NCBI GenBank assembly: GCA_023430145.1
Contig: JAEZCD010000095.1
Span: 25,570 to 89,569 of the forward strand
Origin: Pseudomonadota bacterium
Lineage (GTDB): Bacteria > Pseudomonadota > Alphaproteobacteria > Rhizobiales > Methylopilaceae
Direction of reading: 5' to 3'
DNA: 64,000 nucleotides
Part shown: positions 27,384 to 35,518 of the stretch, one piece after another
Position numbering within the stretch: the first letter of the stretch is position 1
Layout: every line of letters starts with the position of its first letter
Position numbers and translations under genes: made by a program
The notes under the pieces: model-generated
What the model saw: only the letters and a program-made list of their open reading frames with translations
Database searches by the model: none
What the model was told of the DNA's origin: nothing

Positions 27384-27399
27384 AGCAATCTCCGCGCCA
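27384..27399 (-). promoter_or_regulatory. Sigma-54 (-24/-12) promoter for the hydrogenase operon
   Basis: On the minus strand TGGCGCGGAGATTGCT matches TGGCACG-N4-TTGCW with one mismatch and the exact GG-N10-GC spacing. Transcription would begin near 27373, giving a leader of about 68 bases before hhyS. An AT-rich tract lies upstream, and AAACTTGGC occurs twice on the minus strand (27396-27404, overlapping the -24 element, and 27468-27476), the upstream copy being in the zone where activators or IHF bind. Confidence 0.75.
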
Positions 27400-27502
27400 A
27401 GTTTGATTTATTATAAGTCGCAATAGGTTGCGCGGAATCGCCGCGGGCGGCACGGCGCGCTCGAACTGCCAAGTTTATTTGCACTGGAAAGGAAGTTTGC
27501 GC

Positions 27503-27718
27503 TCAGCCGTGCCGGTTGCCGCATTGCGGGCAGGCGACCTCGAGCAGATAGCCGAACCAGATTCCCTGGCAGCGGCTGCACCAGTGGCCGGTCGCCTGCC
27601 GGCTCGGCATGCCGAGTCGGCGGGCGAAGTCGCTCTCGCCGAGCAGCCGCGGGGGCGAGCCGCTCGGCCGGACGCGCCACTGCGGGAACGGCACGACGTC
27701 GTCGCGATCCTCGGTCAC
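27503..27718 (-). CDS. Small zinc-ribbon protein between regulator and hydrogenase genes (71 aa)
   Basis: 71 aa from the GTG at 27718, which overlaps the stop of the NtrC-like gene as GTGA. The C-terminal part is a compact two-knuckle metal site: CSRC, then GIWFGYLLEVA, then CPQC. The N-terminal half is polar and unstructured-looking (VVPFPQWRVRPSGSPPRLL). No family recognised. Co-translated with the activator, so it may modulate its activity or the hydrogenase assembly. Confidence 0.75.
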   Translation of the reverse strand: MTEDRDDVVPFPQWRVRPSGSPPRLLGESDFARRLGMPSRQATGHWCSRCQGIWFGYLLEVACPQCGNRHG

Positions 27719-29163
27719 GGCGCCGCCTCGGCGAGGCCGTAGCGCTTGATCTTGTTGGCGAGGCCGACGCGGGAGAGGCCGAGCTCGTCGGCCGCCTTGC
27801 TCTGGTTCCAGCGGTGCTTGTGCAGGCACTCGCCGACGAGATGCCGCTCGAGCGTCTCGACGCGATCCTTCAGCGTCTTGCCCTCCGGCAGGTAGCCGCC
27901 GAGGCCCTCGCGCGCCCGCGGCACGGCCGCCTGCATCGCCGGCGACAGATGCCGTGTCGTCAGGTACTCGCCGTCCTTGGCGAGAGCGACGAGGCGGCGG
28001 ATCTCGTTCTCGAGCTCGCGCACATTGCCGGGGAAATCGTAGGCCATGAGCTTGTCGATCAGGCTCGCCGAGATGCCGAGGATCTTGCGGCCCATCACCT
28101 CGCTGTGCTTGGCGGCGAAGAACTCCGCCAGGACCGGGATATCGTCGACGCGGCTCTTCAGCGGCGGCACCTCCAGCTCGAAGCCCTTGAGCCGGAAATA
28201 GAGGTCCTGCCGGAACTCGCGCCTCGCCACCATCTCCTGCAGCGAGCGGTTCGAGGCGGCGATGATGCGCACATTGCAGGTCGTGACCTGGTCGGAGCCG
28301 AGCGGCTTCACCTCGCCTTCCTGCAGGAAGCGCAGGAGGCTCACCTGGAAGGCCGGCGAGATTTCCGAGATCTCGTCGAGAAAGACGGTGCCGCCGTCGG
28401 CGGCCCGAAACAGCCCCAGCCGGTCGGAGATCGCGCCTGTGTAGGCGCCGCGCTTGTGGCCGAACAGCTCGGAATGCAGGAGCTCGCCCGGCATGCCGCC
28501 GCAGTTCTGCACGAGCAGCGGGCTCGCCTTGCGGCTCGAATTGTAGTGGATGGCGCGCGCCAAGAGCTCCTTGCCGGTGCCGGTGTCGCCCTGGATGAGG
28601 ATCGGCAGCTCGGTCCGCGCCGCGTTGCGGGCGAGGTTGCACAGCTCGCTCATCGCCTCGCTGATGAAGACGAGTTTTTCGAAGCGCTGGCGCTCGGCCC
28701 GGAACGGCGATGCGTGGCGATCGAGGAACAGCGAGGGCTCGCCCGAGATCTTGAACTCGCGCGAGAGAATGCGGTGACGGCGGGCGAGCTCGCGCGTCTC
28801 GAGGCCGCGCTTGACGATCAGGCAGACCTGCTCGGGGTCGAGCGGATGGCGCACGAACTGGAAGATCGCCGCCTGGGCGATCGCCTTGCTCGCCGAGTCC
28901 GAGCGGCTCTCCAGCGCCAGCACGCGGATGATGTCGGGATGCGAGGTCCTGAGGCTGGTGAGGAGCGCGAGCCCGTCGCTGCTGCCTTCGCCCTCGTTGG
29001 CGAGCACCAGATCGACATGCAGGTCGGCGAGCAGGGCGTTGGTTTCCGCCGCGCTACGGGCGATGTGCACGCGGTAGCTGTACTTCCGGTCGAGCTGCTC
29101 GGCCACGGGCTCCCACTCGGTGAGGTCCGCCGCGACGATGAGCACGGTGCCGAAACCGTCCAT
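27715..29163 (-). CDS. NtrC-family sigma-54-dependent activator with degenerate receiver domain (HoxA/HupR-like)
   Basis: 482 aa: receiver-like domain (1-125), AAA+ domain (about 165-395) with Walker A GDTGTGKE (192-199), GAYTGA (239-244, Phe to Tyr relative to the usual GAFTGA) and Walker B VFLDE (260-264), and a C-terminal Fis-type HTH (KAADELGLSRVGLANKIKR). The receiver has lost its phosphorylation site: DLVLAN places Asn56 at the acceptor Asp, the N-terminal acidic pair is AAD, and the late Lys is replaced in VRHP. No histidine kinase gene is in the window. Expected to activate the sigma-54 promoter at 27384-27399. Confidence 0.93.
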   Translation of the reverse strand: MDGFGTVLIVAADLTEWEPVAEQLDRKYSYRVHIARSAAETNALLADLHVDLVLANEGEGSSDGLALLTSLRTSHPDIIRVLALESRSDSASKAIAQAAIFQFVRHPLDPEQVCLIVKRGLETRELARRHRILSREFKISGEPSLFLDRHASPFRAERQRFEKLVFISEAMSELCNLARNAARTELPILIQGDTGTGKELLARAIHYNSSRKASPLLVQNCGGMPGELLHSELFGHKRGAYTGAISDRLGLFRAADGGTVFLDEISEISPAFQVSLLRFLQEGEVKPLGSDQVTTCNVRIIAASNRSLQEMVARREFRQDLYFRLKGFELEVPPLKSRVDDIPVLAEFFAAKHSEVMGRKILGISASLIDKLMAYDFPGNVRELENEIRRLVALAKDGEYLTTRHLSPAMQAAVPRAREGLGGYLPEGKTLKDRVETLERHLVGECLHKHRWNQSKAADELGLSRVGLANKIKRYGLAEAAP

Positions 29164-29195
29164 GAATCTTCATTTCCGTTTTGCATACGCGCTTA

Positions 29196-29213
29196 GCATG
29201 CGGCCTCGCATGC
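29196..29213. repeat. Perfect inverted repeat upstream of the NtrC-like gene
   Basis: GCATGCG-GCCT-CGCATGC, 7-bp arms with a 4-base loop, 33 bases upstream of the activator start. Could be an operator for the activator or a hairpin ending the GntR transcript; no T-run follows on either strand. Confidence 0.4.
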
Positions 29214-29306
29214 GGCAATGATCGGAGCCTTCAGGATGCCTTCAGGGACGCACCGCAGGCCCGGCGCGACGAGTGACAACACCCCCGCACGACCGAAGCT
29301 GCCGCT

Positions 29307-30074
29307 TCACTGAGCGTTCCCGTCGCCGCCGTGAACGGTGCGGAACGAGTAATTGCGGGTGCAGCATCGGCTGATGCGCCATTCGATCGGCCGTCCGTCG
29401 AAGCCCCGGATCAGTCGATCGATTTCGAGCAGCGGCGCGCCCGGCTCGATCCGCAGCAGCGCCGCCTCGATCGGGGTGGCGACGACCGCCCTGAGATCCT
29501 CGACCGCATCGCGCACCAGGATCCCGTACTTCCGACCGAAGTGCTCGTAAAGGTGCGGCGGCAACTCGGATGCCCGCGCCGGCTCCAGCCCAGGGAACAG
29601 CGCGAACGGGAGAACGAGGCGCTCCACGATCACCGGCTGGTCGCCGAAGTACCGCACGCGCTCGATCCGGATCACCTTGCTCTGCCGGCGCAGACGCAGC
29701 CTATCCTCCTCCGCATCGTCAGCCGTGTCCTTGACGTGACTGACGATGCGCGCCGTCGGTATATCGCTCCGGCCGTCCGGCCCGACGAGCCTCAGAAGGT
29801 GAGACAGGGCGCGGTTGCCGTCATAGACCGCGACGAAGGTGCCTCGGCCGTGCCGGCGGACGAGCTTGCCCTCGGCGACGAGCAGGTCCACCGCCTTTCG
29901 CAGCGTGCCTTGGGCGACGTCGTACTCGACAGAGAGCGCCTGCTCCGAGGGCAGACTGTCGCCCGCCGCCCATTCGCCGGACGCAATCCGTGCCAGCAGG
30001 GCATCGCGCACGCGCGTATAGAGCGGCCGCGCGTCCTGCGCGATCCCGGGGACTGGCCCTTTGCTGCTCGGCAT
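29307..30074 (-). CDS. GntR-family (HutC-type) transcriptional regulator
   Basis: 255 aa from the ATG at 30074 (GGAG 5 bases upstream). The N-terminal winged helix (about 15-80: LYTRVRDALLARIASGEW, LPSEQALSVEYDVAQGTLRKA, LVRRHGRGTFV) is followed by a UTRA ligand domain of HutC type. Divergent from a Pot-type ABC operon with a TATAG-N4-CTATA inverted repeat between, so control of that transporter is likely. A much longer reading upstream is only a shadow of the transporter genes. Confidence 0.93.
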   Translation of the reverse strand: MPSSKGPVPGIAQDARPLYTRVRDALLARIASGEWAAGDSLPSEQALSVEYDVAQGTLRKAVDLLVAEGKLVRRHGRGTFVAVYDGNRALSHLLRLVGPDGRSDIPTARIVSHVKDTADDAEEDRLRLRRQSKVIRIERVRYFGDQPVIVERLVLPFALFPGLEPARASELPPHLYEHFGRKYGILVRDAVEDLRAVVATPIEAALLRIEPGAPLLEIDRLIRGFDGRPIEWRISRCCTRNYSFRTVHGGDGNAQ

Positions 30075-30138
30075 CGATACTCCGTCCTCTTTGCGAGTGC
30101 CGACGATCCCGCCCTGGACCGGTGCTCGGCCAACGCCG

Positions 30139-30183
30139 TTGACACCGGGCGTTTCGTCTTTGGTAGTGATATAGAAGACTATA
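30139..30183 (+). promoter_or_regulatory. Promoter/operator region between GntR regulator and Pot-type operon
   Basis: A perfect -35 TTGACA lies at 30139-30144; the -10 is uncertain (TAGTGA after 19 bases). TATAG-AAGA-CTATA at 30170-30183 is an exact 5-bp inverted repeat in an AT-rich patch and fits a GntR/HutC site. The gap is 210 bp. Confidence 0.45.
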
Positions 30184-30284
30184 AGTCCGGCGCCAATGCA
30201 CACGCATCTGGATGCCGGACGGGGGAAGCGACCGTGGAGGCGTCCGTTGGGGATCTGGCCGATCCCGCCATAAGGAGCCTGCAC

Positions 30285-31328
30285 ATGACGTTGAGCCGCC
30301 GCGCACTCATCGCGTCCTCCATGGCCGCCGGAACCGCCGGCCTGCTGGGTCTCCCGGCCCTCTCGCAGCCGAGGACGCTGGTCCTCGGCTCGTTCGGCGG
30401 CATCTTCGAATCGGCGCTGAAGGCGATGGCGCCCGACATCGCCAAGGCAGGATACGAGCTCCAACTCGCCATCGGCGGCTCCCAGCTCACCCTCACCAAG
30501 CTGCAGGCGGCCGGGGACCGCTCCCCCTTCGATGCCGTCATGATGACGGCCGAGGCGACGCTGACGGCGTCGCAGCGCGGCCTGCTGCGACCCGTCACGG
30601 CCAGGGAGATACCCGCGCTGCCGACGATCCAGCAGCGGCTCCTCAAGCCGTTCGAGGTCGCGGGCGGATACGCGTCGACCCCCTTGCACTGGAAGGCGAT
30701 CGGCATCCTCTGGCGCAAGGATCTGGTCCCGTTCGAGATCACGTCCTGGCACGACCTGTGGCGGCCCGAGCTGAAGGGAAGGATCAGCGTCCAGAACATG
30801 CCGACGCTCGGCGCCGCCTCCCTCTTGATCACCGCGGCCATCATCAATGGCGGCAGCGCCTCGAACGTCGAGCCGGGCTGGAAGGCGATGCTGGCCCTGC
30901 GCCCGAACATCCGCGACTTCTACACGGTGTCCTCGAACGCGCTCACCTCGCTCGTGGCCGGCGACACCTGGGTGAGCGTCAACGTCGCCGATCTCGGCGT
31001 GCCGCTCGCCTCGCGCAACGTCTTCGCCACCGTGCCGAAGGAAGGCGCGCCCTATTCCCCGGAAGGGCTCGGCTACCCCAAGCGCGCGCCCGCCGGCGAC
31101 GCCGCCTTCGGCTTCGCCGACTACATGCTGAGCCCCGTGGCGCAGGAGCGGTGGGCCAGCCTCGCCAAGGTCGCGCCATCGATCGACATGCCGATCCCGG
31201 CCGCGCTCGCCAAGGAGATCGTCGAGAGCGACGCCATTCTCGGCAGCCTGCTCGACATCAACTTCCTCGAGATGGGCATGCAGATGCCCGGCTGGGCCGA
31301 CCGCTGGCGCAAGGAGATCGTCGGCTGA
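30285..31328 (+). CDS. Pot-type extracellular solute-binding protein (PotD/PotF-like)
   Basis: 347 aa from the ATG at 30285 (AAGGAG 8 bases upstream). The N terminus MTLSRRALIASSMAAGTAGLLGLPALSQ is a Tat-type or long Sec signal, followed by LVLGSFGGIFESALK, the usual start of spermidine/putrescine-family receptors. It is first in the operon binding protein, two permeases, ATPase and dipeptidase homologue. Substrate unknown; polyamines, amino acids or small organic anions are possible. Confidence 0.92.
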   Translation: MTLSRRALIASSMAAGTAGLLGLPALSQPRTLVLGSFGGIFESALKAMAPDIAKAGYELQLAIGGSQLTLTKLQAAGDRSPFDAVMMTAEATLTASQRGLLRPVTAREIPALPTIQQRLLKPFEVAGGYASTPLHWKAIGILWRKDLVPFEITSWHDLWRPELKGRISVQNMPTLGAASLLITAAIINGGSASNVEPGWKAMLALRPNIRDFYTVSSNALTSLVAGDTWVSVNVADLGVPLASRNVFATVPKEGAPYSPEGLGYPKRAPAGDAAFGFADYMLSPVAQERWASLAKVAPSIDMPIPAALAKEIVESDAILGSLLDINFLEMGMQMPGWADRWRKEIVG

Positions 31329-31344
31329 AGCCGGCGCCACGAGG

Positions 31345-32187
31345 ATGCACGGCTTCGACGACGGCTCCGCCTCCCGGCGCGCCGGCTGGCTTTCCCTGCC
31401 AGGCTTCGCGCTGCTGCTGCCGTTCTTCGCCGCTCCGGTCCTGCTGCTGCTCGTCAGCAGCCTGCAGAGCGGCCCGAACGGCGCGGCGGTCTGGAGTCTC
31501 GCTCACTATCGGGAGATCCTGAGCAGCTCCTACTACCTCGCCGCGTTCGGCAGGACGCTGGGGCTCGGGCTCGGGATCATGGTCGCCAGCGCGGCGCTCG
31601 GCCTGCCGCTCGCCTATTTCATGGTCCGCAATCCGCGATGGCAGACGCCGCTGCTGGCCGCGCTGGCCGGCCCGCTCTTCGTCAACGTCGTCGCCCGCCT
31701 CTATGGCTGGCAGCTGCTGCTCGCCGACAGCGGCCCGGTGAACGCGGGCCTGGAAGCGATCATCCCGGGCTTCGAGGCGATCCGCTTCTCCGGCTCGCTG
31801 CTCGGCGTCTGCATCGTCATGCTGCACGTGATGCTGCCCTACATGGTGTTCGCGCTCTTCAACAGCATGCAGGGCATCGATCCGGCGATCTGGGATGCCG
31901 CCGAGACGCTCGGGGCCAATGCGCTCGACAGCTTCCTGAAGGTCGCCTTACCGCTCTCCGTTCCGGGCCTCGTCACCGGAGCCATCCTCGTGTTCACCCT
32001 CGCGGCATCGTCGTTCGTGGTGCCGGCGGTGATGGGCGGGGGCAAGGTCAACACGTTCCCGACCCTCGTCTACCTCGAGGCCATGGCGCTGAACTTCTCG
32101 ACCGCCGCGGCGATCGCCGTCTGCCTGCTCGTCGTCCTGCTGCCGCTCGGCCGCCTGTCGGCGATCGTCCGTGAGGGTGGGCGATGA
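31345..32187 (+). CDS. Pot-type ABC transporter permease (PotB-like)
   Basis: 280 aa, about six membrane segments beginning GFALLLPFFAAPVLLLLVSSL, and a permease loop DAAETLGANALDSFLKVALPL. GAGG lies only 3 bases before the ATG, so the true start could be slightly different. Overlaps the next permease by ATGA. Confidence 0.92.
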   Translation: MHGFDDGSASRRAGWLSLPGFALLLPFFAAPVLLLLVSSLQSGPNGAAVWSLAHYREILSSSYYLAAFGRTLGLGLGIMVASAALGLPLAYFMVRNPRWQTPLLAALAGPLFVNVVARLYGWQLLLADSGPVNAGLEAIIPGFEAIRFSGSLLGVCIVMLHVMLPYMVFALFNSMQGIDPAIWDAAETLGANALDSFLKVALPLSVPGLVTGAILVFTLAASSFVVPAVMGGGKVNTFPTLVYLEAMALNFSTAAAIAVCLLVVLLPLGRLSAIVREGGR

Positions 32188-32984
32188 ACCGGCTGACGCG
32201 CATCCTCGGCCCGCTCTATGGCGTCGCGGTCGCGATCTTTCTCCTCTCGCCCCTGCTGATCGTGATCGCCGTCTCGTTCAATGCCGACGAGTTCGTGGCG
32301 TTCCCGCCCGCGGGTCTGTCGCTGCGCTGGTATCGCGCGCTGCTGCTGAGCCCGGACATGTTCCACGCCTTCGCGCTCAGCATCCAGATCGCGATCCTCG
32401 CCGCATCGCTCGGCGTGGTGATCGCGCTGCCGACATCGCTGCTGCTCGTCCGCTATCGCTGGCGCGGCAATGTCGTCATGCGGAGCCTGGCGCTCGGGCC
32501 GCTGATCCTGCCGGAGGTCCTGCTCGGGCTCGCCCTGCTGCAGTTCAGCGAAGCAGTGCTCGGGCGCGGGCCGGAGTTCTGGTACCTCGTCGTCGGCCAT
32601 GTCCTGATCGTCTTGCCCTTCTGCGTGCAGATCCTGGCGAGCGCGCTCAGCACCTTCAACCGCGAGATCGAGGATGCGGCGCAGACGCTCGGCGCCAACC
32701 CCGCGCAGACCTTCTGGCTGGTGACGCTGCCCGGAATTCGCAACGGCATCGCCTCGGCGCTGCTCCTCAGCTTCATCTTCTCGTTCGACAATGTCGCGAT
32801 CTCGCTCTTCCTGACCGCGCCGGGCCTCGCGACGCTGCCGATCCGCATGTACGAGCACGCCACCTACAGCAGCGACCCGCTGCTCGCGGCCATCTCCGCC
32901 GTCCTCGTCGTCGTCGGCATGGCGCTGATGCTGCTGATCGGTCGCTTCCGTGGCTTTGCGAACATCGCCCAGTCGAGCCGGTAG
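32184..32984 (+). CDS. Pot-type ABC transporter permease (PotC-like)
   Basis: 266 aa. First membrane segment LYGVAVAIFLLSPLLIVIAVSF, coupling loop DAAQTLGANPAQTFWLVTLPG. Same operon, with 4-base overlap to the PotB-like gene and 6 bases to the ATPase gene. Confidence 0.93.
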   Translation: MNRLTRILGPLYGVAVAIFLLSPLLIVIAVSFNADEFVAFPPAGLSLRWYRALLLSPDMFHAFALSIQIAILAASLGVVIALPTSLLLVRYRWRGNVVMRSLALGPLILPEVLLGLALLQFSEAVLGRGPEFWYLVVGHVLIVLPFCVQILASALSTFNREIEDAAQTLGANPAQTFWLVTLPGIRNGIASALLLSFIFSFDNVAISLFLTAPGLATLPIRMYEHATYSSDPLLAAISAVLVVVGMALMLLIGRFRGFANIAQSSR

Positions 32985-32990
32985 CGCGCG

Positions 32991-34067
32991 ATGCCGTACA
33001 TCTCCATCACGGGCCTCACGAAGCGCTTCTCGGCCAATGCCGGCGTCCAGGGGATCGATCTCGCGATCGAGAAGGGCGAGGCGCTGTGCCTGCTCGGCGC
33101 CAGCGGTTGCGGCAAGACCACGCTGCTGCGCCTCGTCGCCGGGCTGCTCGTGCCCGATCGCGGCCGGATCGAGCTCGACGGGCGCGACATCACCGAGCTG
33201 CCGGCCTATCGCCGCGATATCGGCATGGTGTTCCAGACCTGGGCGCTGTTCCCGCACCTCACGGTCTCGCGCAACATCGAGTTCGGCCTGAAGCTCCGGC
33301 ATGTCGACGCGGCGATGCGAAAGCGGCGCGTCGGCGAGCTGCTCGATCTCGTCGGCCTCTCGGCGCTGGCCGAGCGCATGCCGCGACAGCTCAGCGGCGG
33401 CCAGCAGCAGCGCGTCGCCCTGGCGCGGGCGCTCGTCACCAATCCGCGGGTGCTGCTTCTCGACGAGCCGATGAGCAGCCTCGACTTCAACACCCGCACG
33501 CAGCTGCGCCAGGAGCTTCGCGCCCTGCAGCGCGAAGTCGGCGTCACCGCGATCTATGTGACGCACGACTACAGCGAGGCGGTCGCGGTCGCCGACCGGA
33601 CCGTCCTGATGCACGACGGCGTCATTGTCGAACAGGCGCCGACCCGCGCCCTGTTCAAACGCCCCCGGACCCGCTTCGCCGCCGAGTTCCTCAATCTGCA
33701 CAATGTCCTGCACGGCGAGGTCGTCGCCGCATCGGCGGCCGGCGTCCGCATCCGGCTGAACGACGCCGCGACCGTGAGCGTGCCGGGAGACGCGTTCGCC
33801 GACGGCGTCCCGATGCCCGGGACGCGCATCGCTCTCGGCTTCGATCAATGGGACGCCGACTTCCGCGAGGGCGAGGCCGCAGCCTGTGCCTTCGGCGGCT
33901 GCGTCGAGCAGACCGCGATCGAGAGCGGCCACACTCGGTTCGTCATCAGGCTCGATGGCGGTCTCGGGCTCTTCAACGTCAGGCGACCCGGCCTGTCCGA
34001 ACTGCCCAAGGGCACACGCTGCGCGGTGACGCTCGACGGTACCAAGAGCTGGCCCCTACGCGACTGA
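32991..34067 (+). CDS. Pot-type ABC transporter ATP-binding protein (PotA-like)
   Basis: 358 aa with Walker A GASGCGKTTLL, signature LSGGQQQRVALARAL, Walker B LLLDEPMSSLD and switch VTHDYSEAV. The C-terminal TOBE region follows from about residue 240. No good ribosome site is seen before the ATG; translation is probably coupled to the gene before it. Confidence 0.94.
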   Translation: MPYISITGLTKRFSANAGVQGIDLAIEKGEALCLLGASGCGKTTLLRLVAGLLVPDRGRIELDGRDITELPAYRRDIGMVFQTWALFPHLTVSRNIEFGLKLRHVDAAMRKRRVGELLDLVGLSALAERMPRQLSGGQQQRVALARALVTNPRVLLLDEPMSSLDFNTRTQLRQELRALQREVGVTAIYVTHDYSEAVAVADRTVLMHDGVIVEQAPTRALFKRPRTRFAAEFLNLHNVLHGEVVAASAAGVRIRLNDAATVSVPGDAFADGVPMPGTRIALGFDQWDADFREGEAAACAFGGCVEQTAIESGHTRFVIRLDGGLGLFNVRRPGLSELPKGTRCAVTLDGTKSWPLRD

Positions 34068-34094
34068 CGATCCTGCGCCTCGAGGAGAGACTCC

Positions 34095-35132
34095 ATGACT
34101 ATCCAGCCCGCCCTGTCGCGCGCGGCCCTGCGCCCGCTGCATCGGGACAACCTCGTCTTCAACGCCTGCGAGACGACCTCGCTGCAATGGGGCGACGACG
34201 TCTGGGTCGCCAAGCTCGCCCAATCGGGCGTCTCGGCCTGTTTCCATACGGTCGCCGTCGACGAGAGCCCCGAGCGGGCGCTGAAGGAAGCGGTCATCTG
34301 GAAGCGCTTCTACGAGGCGGACCCGAGGCTGAGGATCGGCCTCACGGCGGAGGATGCGCGCGCGGCGAAGGCCGCCGGCCAGACCGCCATGTACATGCAT
34401 TGGCAGGGCATCGGCCCGCTCGGCGGGGACCTCGACCTCCTGGACGCGTTTCACGCGCTCGGGCTGCGCGTTCTTCAACCGACATATCAGTACCGCAATC
34501 TCGCCGGCGACGGCTGCGGCGAGCGCGTGCAATCGGGGCTCAGCCGTTTCGGCGTGGCGCTGGTCGATCGTTGCAACACGCTCGGCATAGCGCTCGACGT
34601 CTCCCATGTCGGCGACGTGACATCGATGGAGATCGTCGAGATGTCGCGCGCCCCCGTCATGGCGACCCATGTCGGCGTCCGGGCCATCAACGACACCGTC
34701 CGCAACAAGCCGGACGACCTGATCAAAGCGATAGCCCGCGGCGGCGGCCTGATCGGCATCGCCGGGAAGTCCGGGTTCCTGCGCGCAGACGGCCTCGAGA
34801 ACGGCTCGACGCTCGACGACTACGTCGCGCACATGAAGTATGTCTGCGCCCTCGTCGGCACTGATCACGTGGCGATCGGCACCGACGTGTCCGACGACCG
34901 GCGCTATACACGCGCGTTCCTGGCGGAGTTCCATCGCAACTTCCCGGAAGTGGCGATCATCGGCGACAGCCTCGACGCTGCGAAGATGCATCCTGCCGGC
35001 CTGAAGAGTCCGGCCGATCTCGCCAACGTGACGGAAGCGCTGGAGCGGCACGGCTTCGACGACGCCGACATCGTCAAGATCATCGGCGGAAACGTCGAGC
35101 GCGTTCTGAAAGCCTCGCTCCAGCCGACGTGA
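34095..35132 (+). CDS. M19 renal-dipeptidase-like protein with altered metal site
   Basis: 345 aa with the M19 (membrane dipeptidase) fold pattern: DVSHVGD (His171), ATHVGVRAINDTVRNKPDDLIKAI in fragments (His192), and AIGTDVSDDRR near the C terminus. The usual first ligands are missing: the N-terminal HxD motif reads FNAC (residues 22-25), and the bridging Glu of the EG motif is Gln104 in HWQGIGPLG. So a binuclear zinc dipeptidase mechanism is unlikely; a one-metal or different hydrolase is possible. GGAGAG precedes the ATG. Last gene of the Pot-type operon, so it probably acts on the imported compound. Confidence 0.85.
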   Translation: MTIQPALSRAALRPLHRDNLVFNACETTSLQWGDDVWVAKLAQSGVSACFHTVAVDESPERALKEAVIWKRFYEADPRLRIGLTAEDARAAKAAGQTAMYMHWQGIGPLGGDLDLLDAFHALGLRVLQPTYQYRNLAGDGCGERVQSGLSRFGVALVDRCNTLGIALDVSHVGDVTSMEIVEMSRAPVMATHVGVRAINDTVRNKPDDLIKAIARGGGLIGIAGKSGFLRADGLENGSTLDDYVAHMKYVCALVGTDHVAIGTDVSDDRRYTRAFLAEFHRNFPEVAIIGDSLDAAKMHPAGLKSPADLANVTEALERHGFDDADIVKIIGGNVERVLKASLQPT

Positions 35133-35518
35133 GCCGCAGGAGCGAATGGTTCGCCGCCGGCGGTCCCTCCGGAAGCCGGCTGCGGACTGCGTCGGCGCCG
35201 AAGTGCCGCCTCAGCCGCGTGGGCGGACGAGCCCACCGTGTGCCACTGCTTCCTGGTGCGGCGGAGCGACAAGCAGCTGATGCCGGCGCCTGCCGCGATG
35301 TGGACATTCTTGACCGCGAGCGGGGCGGCGTTCCTGCCGCCCTATCCGGTGCCCCCGCCGGTCCGTGACCGAGGCCGGCCGACGAGCCCGGCGATCCGTG
35401 ACGGAATCCGTGGGCCGACCCGGAGAATGCGGATAAATCAGAATTTGAGTTGCGCACCTCAAACGCCCGGGTAGGGTGTCGACAACCCGCGAGAAACGCT
35501 GGGAACAGGGAGGATGCG
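35133..35518. other. 386-bp gap upstream of the sugar ABC operon
   Basis: No supported gene; short frames on both strands lack coding character. The last 80 bases turn AT-rich and hold a LacI-type palindrome at 35444-35463 and the ribosome site GGGAGG before the binding-protein ATG. Confidence 0.6.
35444..35463. promoter_or_regulatory. LacI-family operator
   Basis: TTTGAG-T-TGCGCA-C-CTCAAA is a 20-bp palindrome perfect except for one base pair, with the central CG step typical of LacI/GalR sites. It lies 56 bases before the binding-protein start, and the operon it precedes ends in a LacI-family gene. Confidence 0.7.

Noticed and set aside
32070..33932. 620-aa frame on the minus strand
   Set aside because: Antisense to the Pot-type permease and ATPase genes; Arg/Gln/Glu-rich shadow.
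35238..35474. 78-aa plus-strand frame in the gap before the sugar operon
   Set aside because: No ribosome site, no motif, and it runs through the LacI palindrome.
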